The position numbers were made by a program, and so were the translations under genes. Below, piece after piece: positions 35,549-44,364 of a DNA stretch of 64,000 nucleotides. Each line of letters starts with the position of its first letter. Positions within the stretch are counted from its first letter, which is position 1. Below the pieces are notes generated by a model. The model did not search any database and was not told the origin of the DNA. It saw only the letters and a list, made by a program, of their open reading frames with translations. Origin of the DNA: Mycolicibacterium fluoranthenivorans (GTDB lineage: Bacteria; Actinomycetota; Actinomycetes; Mycobacteriales; Mycobacteriaceae); contig NZ_JAANOW010000001.1 of NCBI RefSeq assembly GCF_011758805.1, positions 310,001 to 374,000 on the forward strand, in the 5' to 3' direction.

Positions 35549-36709
35549 TCACCCCTGCCGGCGTTGGAACGAGGTGATGTTCGGGTTCAGGATCTTTCCG
35601 TCCTGGATCTCGATCGCGCGGCGGATGGTGGGGTCGGCGTTCCAGCCCTCGGGCCCGGCGAGTACGGATCGCAGGTAGGGAAGCAGCGCCTCGCTGATCT
35701 CCCAGGTGGCGGAATTCCACAGGTAGGACGGGCTGTGGTCGACGGCGTAGTACGTGATGTTGGTGCCGACGGTGAAGGTCGGGTGGTCGAACGAGGTGGG
35801 CCTCGCCCAACTGAAGGCCATCGCCTCATCGCAGGACACATCGATGATCACGCTGCCCGGCTGGAACGCCGCGAGATCGTCCTCGACCAGGAATGTCAGT
35901 GGCGCATCGGTGTCCTGAAGGACGCAGTTGACGATGACATCGTGCTCGGCGAGAAACTCCGCCAGGGGAGTCCGCCCGCCGTCGATGAGGGCGTAGCACT
36001 GCGATCGGCCGCCCGGGCCCGTCGCCTGCTCGTCGAATTGCACGATGTCGGCGGAGTGGATCGGCGAGGCCACCGCGGTGACACCGCGGTGGGTGAGGAT
36101 GTCGACGTCCGTGACGCCGTGCGCGCTCAGTGCCGTCACCGCACCCCGCGCGGTCGCGCCGAAACCGATCACCGCGGCACGCAGCCGACGGCCATAGGTG
36201 CCCGTGGAGCCGATGAGCTGAAGCGCGTGCAGCACCGAGCAGTAGCCGGCCATCTCGTTGTTCTTGTGAAAGACATGCAAGGTGAACGACCCGTCGGCGC
36301 TCCAGTGCTGCATGGACTCGAACGCGATGAGCGTCTGGCGGTGTTCGACGGCACGCTGAGTCAGCGTCGCGTTCTGCACGCAGTGCGGCCAGCCCCACAA
36401 GACCTGCCCGCCCCGAAGTTCGTCGAGATCGTCGGCGTCCGGCTTGATCAACAGGATGACGTCGCACTCGGCGATCAACTGGGCGCGTGAGCGCACCCCG
36501 GCTACCGACTCCGACAGCTCTGTATCGGAGACGCCGAAATCGGCGCCGTAACCGTCCTCCAGATAGATCCGGTCGCGTAGGTCGGCGTCGATGCGGCCCA
36601 GCTGCGCCGGGTGCAGCGGCAACCGGTGTTCGTTCTCCTTGCCGGTGCGGCCGATCACGCCGAGCGTGAGATCTGGCGGTGTGAGGTCTGGCAGTGTGGG
36701 AATCGTCAT
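35549..36709 (-). CDS. N5-(carboxyethyl)ornithine synthase-like enzyme
   Basis: A 386-residue protein of the alanine dehydrogenase/opine-type family. It has N-terminal LGVIGRTGKENEHRLPLHP, a central NAD(P)-binding motif AAVIGFGATARGAV, and EHDVIVNCVLQDTDAP and SVIIDVSCDEAMAF. Family members join pyruvate to ornithine, or act as related amino-acid dehydrogenases. ATG 36709 (preceded by GGCGGAAG) is chosen over a frame open to 36859. Convergent with fprA, 7 bases apart. Confidence 0.78.
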   Translation of the reverse strand: MTIPTLPDLTPPDLTLGVIGRTGKENEHRLPLHPAQLGRIDADLRDRIYLEDGYGADFGVSDTELSESVAGVRSRAQLIAECDVILLIKPDADDLDELRGGQVLWGWPHCVQNATLTQRAVEHRQTLIAFESMQHWSADGSFTLHVFHKNNEMAGYCSVLHALQLIGSTGTYGRRLRAAVIGFGATARGAVTALSAHGVTDVDILTHRGVTAVASPIHSADIVQFDEQATGPGGRSQCYALIDGGRTPLAEFLAEHDVIVNCVLQDTDAPLTFLVEDDLAAFQPGSVIIDVSCDEAMAFSWARPTSFDHPTFTVGTNITYYAVDHSPSYLWNSATWEISEALLPYLRSVLAGPEGWNADPTIRRAIEIQDGKILNPNITSFQRRQG

Positions 36710-36836
36710 GGTGGCACTTCCGCCCTGTTGTCCCCGTGCCGCCCGTCGCGGCTTGCTACGTGCAATGACGCTATGACTTCGGGGAAGCCAGACCACAGGG
36801 ACGAAAGTCACCAACGTGGTGCGCTGATGGTAGGCG

Positions 36837-37598
36837 CTAACGGTCACCCAGATACGCATCGGCCCACGCGCCGATGATGCGGCCGGCGCGGTGCGCCTGA
36901 CCCGGGCCGGTGAGCAGGTGCTCGGAACCCTCCAGGGACACGAAGCTGCGGGGGTGCCGGGCGGTGCGGAAGATATCGCTGGCGTTCTTGATTCCCACCG
37001 TGTTGTCGGTCGGGGAATGCAGGATCAGCAGCGGCAGCTTCAGACCCCTGATCTTGTCGTGCAGTTTGGCCATCCGGACGTCCTCGACGAAGGCCCGCTT
37101 CAGGGTCAGGGTCTTGCCGCCGACCATCCACTGCCCGCTGCCCTCGGCGAACACCTGCTCAAGGCAGGCGTCGTACTGGTGCTCGACGTGCGACGGATCG
37201 ATCGGGGCGCCGACGGTCACCACGGCGCGCACCCCCGGGCACTGGCGGGCCGCGGCCAGGACCGCCGCGCCGCCCCAGGAGTGCCCGGCCAGGATATCCG
37301 CCGGAGTCCCGCGGTCGGCCATGAACCTGCACGCCGCGATGACGTCGTTGACCTTGACGGTGAAGGATCCGTCGCCCCAGTCGCCCTCGGAGCCGCCCAG
37401 CCCCAGCGCGTCGAAGCGCAACATCCCGATCCCGTCGGACGCCAGCTGCTTGCAGATCCGGGCTGCCGCGGGTGAGTCCTTGCCGAGGGTGAAACCGTGC
37501 GAGAACACGCCCCAGCCCCGCACCGGGCCGTCGGGCAGGTCGATCACCCCGGCCAGCATGGGGCCGGTTGCGCTGGGAAAGGTCACCCGTTCAGCCAT
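36837..37598 (-). CDS. Alpha/beta hydrolase
   Basis: A 253-residue cytoplasmic hydrolase. It has the oxyanion HG (FSHGFTLG), nucleophile elbow GHSWGG, acid in HSPTDNTVG and catalytic His in GSEHLL. It resembles dipeptidyl-aminopeptidase/acylaminoacyl-type or osmotically inducible hydrolases. The substrate is unknown. It lies 127 bases upstream of the CEO-synthase-like gene on the same strand; that gap contains CACCA-ACG-TGGTG, a small dyad (36809-36821). Confidence 0.8.
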   Translation of the reverse strand: MAERVTFPSATGPMLAGVIDLPDGPVRGWGVFSHGFTLGKDSPAAARICKQLASDGIGMLRFDALGLGGSEGDWGDGSFTVKVNDVIAACRFMADRGTPADILAGHSWGGAAVLAAARQCPGVRAVVTVGAPIDPSHVEHQYDACLEQVFAEGSGQWMVGGKTLTLKRAFVEDVRMAKLHDKIRGLKLPLLILHSPTDNTVGIKNASDIFRTARHPRSFVSLEGSEHLLTGPGQAHRAGRIIGAWADAYLGDR

Positions 37599-37632
37599 GG
37601 GGGAGGTTTACCACGACCCCCAACTCGATCCG

Positions 37633-37638
37633 TAGGGT
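37633..37638 (+). promoter_or_regulatory. -10 element (TAGGGT) deciding the MTHFR start
   Basis: TAGGGT ends directly before an in-frame ATG at 37639 and 6 bases before GTG 37645. With the usual spacing, the transcript would start at GTG 37645, excluding the ATG. Confidence 0.55.
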
Positions 37639-37644
37639 ATGAGG

Positions 37645-38544
37645 GTGCCAGCGACCACACCTCTGAAGACCATCGCACTGGAACTCGTGCCGCCGAACGT
37701 GGAGCGCGGCCCGCAGTACGCCGTCGACGAGGCCCACAAGGTGCTCGATCTGGCCGCCGCGACAGGGTTGGCAGGCCGGTTCGGCCACATCATGATCCCC
37801 GGCATGATCGACGAGGACGACGACCGTCCCGTCGAGATGAAACCGAAGATGGACGTCCTCGAGTACTGGTCGCTGATCCGGCCGGAACTGCCCGGTGTGC
37901 GCGGGTTGTGCACCCAGGTGACGTCCTTCCTGGGCCCCGATGCACTGGGGCAGCGCCTCACCGAGCTCAGCGGCGCGGGTTTCGACGGGATCGCCTTCGT
38001 CGGCGTGCCGCGCACCATGAAGGACGGCGAGGGGGAGGGTGTCGCACCCACCGACGCGCTGTCGATCTATGCCGATCTGGTGCCCAACCGCGGCGCCATC
38101 CTGATCCCCACCCGCGACGGTGAACAGGGCCGGTTCAGCTTCAAATGCGGCCAGGGCGCCACCTACGGCATGACGCAGTTGCTGTACTCCGACGCGATCG
38201 TGGGCTTCCTGACCGAGTTCGCCGAGCAGACCGATCACCGGCCCGAGATCCTGCTGTCGTTCGGGTTCGTGCCCAAGATGGAGTCCAAGGTCGGACTGAT
38301 CACCTGGCTCATCCAGGATCCCGGCAATCCCGCGGTGGCCGCCGAACAGGAGTTCGTGACCACGCTGGCCGGCCTGGAGCCCGCCGAGAAGCGGACCCTG
38401 ATGCTCGATCTGTACAAGCGGGTCATCGACGGCGTCGCCGATCTCGGATTCCCGCTGAGCGTGCACTTCGAGGTCGCCTACGGGGTGTCCACACCGGCGT
38501 TCGAGACGTTCGCCGAGATGCTGGCCTACTGGTCGCCGCGCTAG
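37645..38544 (+). CDS. Mycobacterial-type methylenetetrahydrofolate reductase (Rv2172c-like)
   Basis: A 299-residue TIM-barrel protein. It opens TPLKTIALELVPPNVERGP and contains FGHIMIPGMIDED, RGLCTQVTSFLG, GFDGIAFVGVPRTM and FSFKCGQGATYGMTQLLYSD. These features fit the non-canonical reductases typified by Rv2172c, which convert 5,10-methylene- to 5-methyl-tetrahydrofolate for methionine synthesis and are distant from E. coli MetF. The GTG start is inferred from a leaderless promoter. It is divergent from the alpha/beta hydrolase. Confidence 0.82.
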   Translation: MPATTPLKTIALELVPPNVERGPQYAVDEAHKVLDLAAATGLAGRFGHIMIPGMIDEDDDRPVEMKPKMDVLEYWSLIRPELPGVRGLCTQVTSFLGPDALGQRLTELSGAGFDGIAFVGVPRTMKDGEGEGVAPTDALSIYADLVPNRGAILIPTRDGEQGRFSFKCGQGATYGMTQLLYSDAIVGFLTEFAEQTDHRPEILLSFGFVPKMESKVGLITWLIQDPGNPAVAAEQEFVTTLAGLEPAEKRTLMLDLYKRVIDGVADLGFPLSVHFEVAYGVSTPAFETFAEMLAYWSPR

Positions 38545-38557
38545 CAGGCCTCAGGCC

Positions 38558-39031
38558 TCAGGCCGCGAACGCCGGTGCCAGCTGCACCCGCAGCACCGGA
38601 TCGGAATCCAGTCGGTGGCGCAAAGCGCTCTCGAACTGCCAGATCGAGGCGAGGTCGTGGTCGAGGCGGCAGTCCACCGCGGCGGCCGAACCCGACGGCG
38701 GCGGGCTGGCGGCGACATGATCGGCCACCCAATCGAGAAGGGCGCGCGGCGCCGCCAGGTAATGGCGCGGTTGGGGCAGGGTGACGACGGCCGCGTACAG
38801 CAGGCCGTGCTCGGTGATCACGATGTGGGTGGCGGCCACGTGTACCGGTCCCCGTCCCTCGGCCCGGCCCCATTCGGTGGCGGCCAGCCGGCCCTGGAGG
38901 ACGTGCAGACGCACATCGTCGGTGAGGAACCTGGCGAACTTGTCGGCACCGATCTGAGGTGACGAACTCAGATCGGTGTCCAGGCAGGCCCGCAACATCT
39001 CGCCGAAGTAATCGAACAGCTGATCGCTCAT
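38558..39031 (-). CDS. Hypothetical cytoplasmic protein, 157 residues
   Basis: It opens MSDQLFDYFGEMLRACLDTD and has no signal peptide or membrane helix. The body is mixed alpha/beta (HVLQGRLAATEWGRAEG, HIVITEHGLLYAAVVTLPQP). The family is not recognised. ATG 39031 has GGGAG at good spacing; longer frames to 39265 or beyond run opposite hrpA and are not supported. It is divergent from hrpA, the gap between starts being about 50 bases. Confidence 0.6.
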   Translation of the reverse strand: MSDQLFDYFGEMLRACLDTDLSSSPQIGADKFARFLTDDVRLHVLQGRLAATEWGRAEGRGPVHVAATHIVITEHGLLYAAVVTLPQPRHYLAAPRALLDWVADHVAASPPPSGSAAAVDCRLDHDLASIWQFESALRHRLDSDPVLRVQLAPAFAA

Positions 39032-39070
39032 GAGGCGCTCCCGTCGAGTCGATCCCTCGAGCGTGCACCC

Positions 39071-39076
39071 TATGCT
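39071..39076 (+). promoter_or_regulatory. -10 element (TATGCT) deciding the hrpA start
   Basis: TATGCT is followed by 7 bases and GTG 39084. The in-frame ATG at 39072 lies inside the -10 element and cannot be the start if this promoter is used. Confidence 0.55.
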
Positions 39077-39083
39077 TGTCCTG

Positions 39084-42000
39084 GTGCAAGAACCGTCCGC
39101 CACCGAGCTGCGCGCGCGCCTCGATGACCTGACGTTCCGGGACGCCGCCCGGTTGGGCCGGCGACTGAAGAATCTGCGCGGGGCCCCGGACGAGAAGCTG
39201 GTGGCGCAGTTCGCCGCCGCCGAAGGACTCATCGCCACCCGGCTGGCGGCGGTCCCCGAGATCACCTACCCCGACCTGCCGGTGAGCGAGCACCGCGGGG
39301 AGCTGGCCAGGGCGATCGCCGCGCATCAAGTGGTCGTGGTGGCGGGCGCGACCGGCTCGGGCAAGACGACCCAGCTGCCCAAGATCTGTCTGGAACTCGG
39401 CCGCGGTATCCGTGGCACCATCGGGCACACCCAGCCGCGGCGGCTGGCCGCCCGCACCGTCGCCCAGCGCATCGCCGACGAACTGCGCGTCCCGCTCGGT
39501 GGCGCCGTCGGCTACACCGTGCGCTTCACCGATCAGGCCGACGATTCGACGCTGGTCAAGTTGATGACCGACGGCATCCTGCTCGCCGAGATCCAACGCG
39601 ACCGGCGCCTGCTGCGGTACGACACGATCATCATCGACGAGGCCCACGAACGTAGCCTCAACATCGACTTCCTGCTCGGCTACCTGCGCGAATTACTGCC
39701 CCGCCGAACGGATTTGAAGGTCATCGTCACCTCGGCGACGATCGATCCGGGCCGATTCGCCGAACATTTCGGCGGTGCGCCCATCGTCGAGGTGTCGGGA
39801 CGCACGTATCCGGTCGAGATCCGGTACCGGCCGCTGGAAGTGCCGGTCGCAGCCGATGACTCCGACGATCCGGACGATCCCGATCACGAGATCGTGCGCA
39901 CCGAACTGCGCGATCCGACCGAGGCCATCGTCGACGCGGTCAACGAACTGGCCGCCGAACCGGCGGGTGACGTGCTGGTGTTCCTGTCCGGGGAACGCGA
40001 GATCCGGGACACCGCAGAAGCATTGCGCGGTGCGGTCGGACCGCATACCGAGGTGCTCCCGCTGTATGCCCGGTTGCCCACCGCCGATCAGCAGAAGGTG
40101 TTCACCCCGAGCCGCAGCGGCCGCCGGATCGTGTTGGCCACCAACGTCGCCGAGACGTCGTTGACGGTGCCGGGGATCCGGTACGTCGTCGATCCCGGTA
40201 CCGCCCGGATCTCCCGTTACAGCCGGCGCACCAAGGTTCAGCGACTGCCCATCGAACCGATCTCGCAGGCGTCGGCGGATCAGCGCGCCGGCCGGTCGGG
40301 CCGCACCGCGCCGGGTATCTGCATCCGGCTGTACTCGGAAGCGGATTTCGACGGCCGGCCCCGGTACACCGACCCGGAGATCCTGCGGACCAACCTCGCC
40401 GCGGTCATCCTGCAGATGTCGGCGCTGGACCTCGGTGACATCGAAGAGTTCCCGTTTCTCGACCCGCCCGACGCACGCAGTATCCGCGACGGGGTCGGTC
40501 TGCTGCAGGAACTCGGCGCCTTCGACAGCGCGGGCGCGCTGACCGACACCGGGCGGCGGCTGGCGCGGCTGCCGCTGGATCCGCGGATCGGCCGGATGAT
40601 CCTGGCGGCCGACGCGGAGGGCTGTGTGCGCGAGGTGCTGGTGCTGGCCGCCGCGCTGTCCATCCCGGACCCGCGTGAACGACCCGTCGACCGGGAGGAG
40701 GCGGCCCGGCAGAAGCACGCCCGGTTCGCCGACGAGCACTCGGATTTCGTGTCGTACCTTAATCTTTGGCACTATCTGCGTGAGCAGCGCAAGGAGCGTT
40801 CGGGCAGCGCTTTCCGCCGGATGTGCCGCGAGGAGTTCCTGCACTATCTGCGCATCAGGGAGTGGCAGGACCTGGTGGGGCAGTTGCGCAGTATCGCCCG
40901 CGATATCGGTGTCCAGGAATCCGACGAAGCCGCCGATCCCGCCGGCGTGCATGCTGCGCTGGCGGCGGGACTGCTCTCGCATATCGGCCTGCGGGAAGAA
41001 ACCAAGGGCCGGGACTCCCGCGATTACCAGGGTGCGCGGAATTCGAAGTTCGTCCTGGCGCCGGGCTCGGTGCTGACCCGCAAGCCGCCCCGCTGGATCG
41101 TCGTCGCGGATCTGGTGGAGACCAGCAGGCTGTTCGGCCGGACAGCGGCCCGTATCGACCCCGAGACGCTGGAACGCGTTGGCGCACATCTGGTTGCGCG
41201 CACCTACAGTGAACCGCACTGGGACGCCGTGCGCGGCGCGGTGATGGCCTACGAACGGGTCACCCTCTACGGATTGCCGTTGGTGCCGCGGCGGCGGGTC
41301 GGCTATGGCACCGTCGACCCCGTCGTCGCCCGCGAGCTGTTCATCCGGCACGCGCTGGTCGAAGGCGATTGGCAGACCCGGCACCACTTCTTCCGCGACA
41401 ATGCCGCGCTGCGCGCCGAACTGGCGGAGCTGGAGGAACGGTCGCGGCGACGTGACCTGATGGTCACCGATGACGAGATCTACGCCCTGTACGACGCCAG
41501 GGTGCCGGCCACGGCGGTATCGGCGCGACATTTCGACGGGTGGTGGAAGAAGCAGCGGCACCTGACCCCGGATCTGCTCACCTTCACCCGCGAGGAACTG
41601 CTGCGGGTGGACGACTCCGCCGACCATCCCGACGCCTGGCGCACCGACGATCTGGCGCTGCCCCTGACCTACCGCTTCGAGCCGGGGGCGGCCGACGACG
41701 GCGTCACGGTCCATGTGCCGGTGCAGGTGCTGGCCCGCCTCGGCGGTGACGGATTCGCCTGGCAGGTACCGGCATTGCGGGAGGAACTGATCACCACGCT
41801 GATCAAGTCGCTGCCCAAGGATCTGCGCCGCAACTTCGTGCCCGCCCCCGACACCGCCCGCGCAGTGCTGCCCACACTGGACCCCGGATCGGGTTCGGTA
41901 CTCGACGCGCTGCAGCGTGAACTGCGCCGGATCAGCGGAATCCTGGTGCCCATCGATGCCTTCGACCTGACCAAGGTGCCTGCGCATCTGCGGGTCACGT

Positions 42001-42980
42001 TCGCCGTCGAGGACAACGACGGTAAGGAGGTGGCGCGCGGCAAAGACCTTGGCGCACTTCAGGAAGACCTGGCCGCACCGATTCAGCAGGCGGTGACCGC
42101 GGCCGTCGCGGGTGGCCTGGAGCGCACCGGTCTGACCGTGTGGCCCGCCGATCTCGACGAACTGCCCCGCACCGTGGAGCGCGTCACCGGCGGGCACACC
42201 GTGCGCGGCTACCCGGCCTTCGTGGACCGCGGAAAGTCGGTGGATGTGCGGGTGTTCGCTTCGGCTGCCGAACAGCAGGCCGCGATGGGCCCCGGCATCC
42301 GGCGGTTGTTGCGGTGCAGCGTGCCCTCGCCGGTGAAGGCCATCGAGCGGGGCCTGGACACCCGAACCCGGTTGGCGCTGGGCGCGAACCCGGACGGCAC
42401 GCTGGCGGACCTGCTGGACGACTGCACCGATGCGGCGGTGGATGCGCTGGCGCGTACGACGGTATGGACCGTTGCCGATTTCACCGCGTTGAAGGCCAGG
42501 GTGGCCGCGGAGCTGGCCCCCATGACCCGGGGCATCGTCACCAGGGCGGAGAAGGTGCTGACGGCGTTCCATGAGGTCCAGGTGGCCCTACCGGACAAAC
42601 CCGGTCCGGCCCAGGCGGCAGCGGTCGCTGACATCCGGTCACAACTGGACAGGCTGCTGCCCAAGGGATTCGTGACGAATGCCGGGGCCGGCCGGCTGGC
42701 CGATCTGACGCGATACGTCACCGCCATCGAACGCCGGTTGCAGCGGTTGCCGCACGGCCTGGGCGCGGACGCCGAGCGGATGGCCCGCGTGCACGCCGTC
42801 GAGGACGCGTATGACGCTCTGGTCCAAGCCCTTTCGCCCACCCGCGCGCAGGCGGCCGATATCCGGGAGATCGCCTGGCAGATCGAGGAGCTGCGGGTGA
42901 GTCTGTGGGCGCAGCAGCTGGGTACCCCCCGGCCGGTGAGCGAACAGCGGATCTACAAGGCCATCGACGCGATCAGCTAG
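39084..42980 (+). CDS. hrpA: ATP-dependent RNA helicase HrpA
   Basis: A 1298-residue DEAH helicase, full length for HrpA. Motifs: Walker A GATGSGKTT (residues 88-96), TQPRRLAARTVAQR, IIIDEAHERSLNIDFLLGYL (DEAH box), TSATIDPGRF, ATNVAETSLTVPGI and QRAGRSGRTAPG. The helicase-associated and OB-like domains follow, then a long C-terminal DUF3418-type region. It remodels RNA or RNA-protein complexes in the cytoplasm. The start follows from the leaderless promoter. The stop overlaps the convergent thioesterase gene by 4 bases. Confidence 0.93.
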   Translation: MQEPSATELRARLDDLTFRDAARLGRRLKNLRGAPDEKLVAQFAAAEGLIATRLAAVPEITYPDLPVSEHRGELARAIAAHQVVVVAGATGSGKTTQLPKICLELGRGIRGTIGHTQPRRLAARTVAQRIADELRVPLGGAVGYTVRFTDQADDSTLVKLMTDGILLAEIQRDRRLLRYDTIIIDEAHERSLNIDFLLGYLRELLPRRTDLKVIVTSATIDPGRFAEHFGGAPIVEVSGRTYPVEIRYRPLEVPVAADDSDDPDDPDHEIVRTELRDPTEAIVDAVNELAAEPAGDVLVFLSGEREIRDTAEALRGAVGPHTEVLPLYARLPTADQQKVFTPSRSGRRIVLATNVAETSLTVPGIRYVVDPGTARISRYSRRTKVQRLPIEPISQASADQRAGRSGRTAPGICIRLYSEADFDGRPRYTDPEILRTNLAAVILQMSALDLGDIEEFPFLDPPDARSIRDGVGLLQELGAFDSAGALTDTGRRLARLPLDPRIGRMILAADAEGCVREVLVLAAALSIPDPRERPVDREEAARQKHARFADEHSDFVSYLNLWHYLREQRKERSGSAFRRMCREEFLHYLRIREWQDLVGQLRSIARDIGVQESDEAADPAGVHAALAAGLLSHIGLREETKGRDSRDYQGARNSKFVLAPGSVLTRKPPRWIVVADLVETSRLFGRTAARIDPETLERVGAHLVARTYSEPHWDAVRGAVMAYERVTLYGLPLVPRRRVGYGTVDPVVARELFIRHALVEGDWQTRHHFFRDNAALRAELAELEERSRRRDLMVTDDEIYALYDARVPATAVSARHFDGWWKKQRHLTPDLLTFTREELLRVDDSADHPDAWRTDDLALPLTYRFEPGAADDGVTVHVPVQVLARLGGDGFAWQVPALREELITTLIKSLPKDLRRNFVPAPDTARAVLPTLDPGSGSVLDALQRELRRISGILVPIDAFDLTKVPAHLRVTFAVEDNDGKEVARGKDLGALQEDLAAPIQQAVTAAVAGGLERTGLTVWPADLDELPRTVERVTGGHTVRGYPAFVDRGKSVDVRVFASAAEQQAAMGPGIRRLLRCSVPSPVKAIERGLDTRTRLALGANPDGTLADLLDDCTDAAVDALARTTVWTVADFTALKARVAAELAPMTRGIVTRAEKVLTAFHEVQVALPDKPGPAQAAAVADIRSQLDRLLPKGFVTNAGAGRLADLTRYVTAIERRLQRLPHGLGADAERMARVHAVEDAYDALVQALSPTRAQAADIREIAWQIEELRVSLWAQQLGTPRPVSEQRIYKAIDAIS

Positions 42981-43792
42981 CGGCCCGGGCGTCTGCGTAC
43001 CAGCTGGGCCTGTTGGATGGCCGCGATCGGACCGGATTCGTCGAACAGGGTGCCGACCGAGGTGCCGACACCGTCAGCGCCGTAACTCGTTTCGGCGCGG
43101 ATCCCGAACCAGTCGCCGTCGGGCACCCGGTGGATGTGCACCGTCAGGTCGGTGTTCAGGAAGGTCCACGTGGTCAGGTCCATCCGAGACCCCATCCCGT
43201 TGGCGATATCGGCGACGCAGAACAGGCGTTGCAGCGGGCTGGCCGCTTCGCCCTTGACGAGGTCGACCTTGGACCGCACCCAGCATTCGGCGGGGACGCT
43301 GTTGAGCACATCGTTGACCCAGTGCCAGTCCAGAGTGTCGATATAGGTCTGGCCCAGGTCGGGGTTCACCGGCCGGGGATAGGTCGCCGTTCGCGGCACC
43401 AACGGCGTAGTCGGGGTGAACACCAGCCCGGAGGTGTCGTGTTCCTGGAAACGCCAGGCGCGGGCCTCGGCTACGGGGCGCGGCGTGCCGTCGGGGCCGG
43501 GCGCCAGCATCTTCGCCGCGACCAGTTCGATCTTGGTGCCGGCACGCTTCACCTCGGCGCGCAGCCACAGTGGTCCGGCCACCGGGACCGGACCGAGCAG
43601 ATCGACCACCACCCTGGACAGCCGGGCGTCGGCGCGGGGCGCGCAGCGCTCCAGGCTCCGGACCAACAGCGCCGACACCGGTGCCGCATTCTGCATCTCG
43701 GCGCCCCAGGTGCTGATCACGTGGTCGGATGCGCGGAACCGCTCCCCGGCCGGATCGGCGTCGTCGACGAGTTCGTAGTAGGCATCGGTCAC
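42977..43792 (-). CDS. Thioesterase family protein (TesB-like double hotdog)
   Basis: A 271-residue protein with two hotdog-type halves: the first contains STWGAEMQNAAPVSALLVRSLE and LGPVPVAGPLWLRAEVKRAG; the second contains DIANGMGSRMD, TFLNTDLTVHIHRVPDGDW and AETSYGADGVGTSVGTLFDESG. It probably hydrolyses acyl-CoA. A DUF4383 gene lies 30 bases upstream, on the same strand. Confidence 0.82.
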   Translation of the reverse strand: MTDAYYELVDDADPAGERFRASDHVISTWGAEMQNAAPVSALLVRSLERCAPRADARLSRVVVDLLGPVPVAGPLWLRAEVKRAGTKIELVAAKMLAPGPDGTPRPVAEARAWRFQEHDTSGLVFTPTTPLVPRTATYPRPVNPDLGQTYIDTLDWHWVNDVLNSVPAECWVRSKVDLVKGEAASPLQRLFCVADIANGMGSRMDLTTWTFLNTDLTVHIHRVPDGDWFGIRAETSYGADGVGTSVGTLFDESGPIAAIQQAQLVRRRPGR

Positions 43793-43822
43793 CCGCTCAC
43801 GTTACACAGAAGTGCGTATTTG

Positions 43823-44266
43823 TCACTGTCGGCGCAGATCGGCCAGCGACCTTCGCAGCCCGCCGTCGAGCCGGATCTGGATGACGGCCACCCCGGCCAT
43901 CACCCCCGCGGTGACGAAGTGCACGACCGCATCGGTGATGTTGTGGGGAAAGGTGAACACGTAGGCGACCTGATGGGAGAACAGGGCCCAGACGCCGGGG
44001 AGTCCGCCGGCCACCGCACCGGCCAGCAGGTACAGCACCGACCAGGACTTGCGCAGGCAGAACACCAGACCGGGCCCGAACAGGGCAAGGCCGGCGAGCG
44101 CGTGCCAGCCGTTGTAGTCCATGCCGAGGATCTGCACGGTCGGCGCTCCCGGGCCGGTGGCGAAACTGGGTTCGGCGATGAATCCGATGATCGCCTGCGT
44201 GAGGTGGAACACCGAGATGACGAGCAGACCCCACTGGGCGAAGCTCCAATTACTGATACGGAACAT
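43823..44266 (-). CDS. DUF4383 membrane protein
   Basis: A 147-residue protein with four hydrophobic helices: FAQWGLLVISVFHLTQAIIGFI, WHALAGLALFGPGLVFCL, VLYLLAGAVAGGLPGVWALF and AVVHFVTAGVMAGVAVIQI. It has TAGGAG immediately before its ATG. Function unknown. It may form an operon with the thioesterase gene downstream. Confidence 0.72.
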   Translation of the reverse strand: MFRISNWSFAQWGLLVISVFHLTQAIIGFIAEPSFATGPGAPTVQILGMDYNGWHALAGLALFGPGLVFCLRKSWSVLYLLAGAVAGGLPGVWALFSHQVAYVFTFPHNITDAVVHFVTAGVMAGVAVIQIRLDGGLRRSLADLRRQ

Positions 44267-44352
44267 CTCCTACCCCCTGTAGTAGATCCGTGCTGTGACC
44301 GTACGACGGTGGCGGTGTGGCGTCAATGGTCGGGTTGCGGGCCGCGAGCCGT

Positions 44353-44358
44353 TAGCGT
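44353..44358 (+). promoter_or_regulatory. -10 element (TAGCGT), leaderless arrangement
   Basis: TAGCGT lies 6 bases before ATG 44365. This favours ATG 44365 over GTG 44362. Confidence 0.5.
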
Positions 44359-44364
44359 GCGGTG

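Noticed and set aside
39693..42572. 959-residue open frame on the minus strand
   Set aside because: It runs fully antisense to hrpA, has no recognisable domain and arises from high GC.
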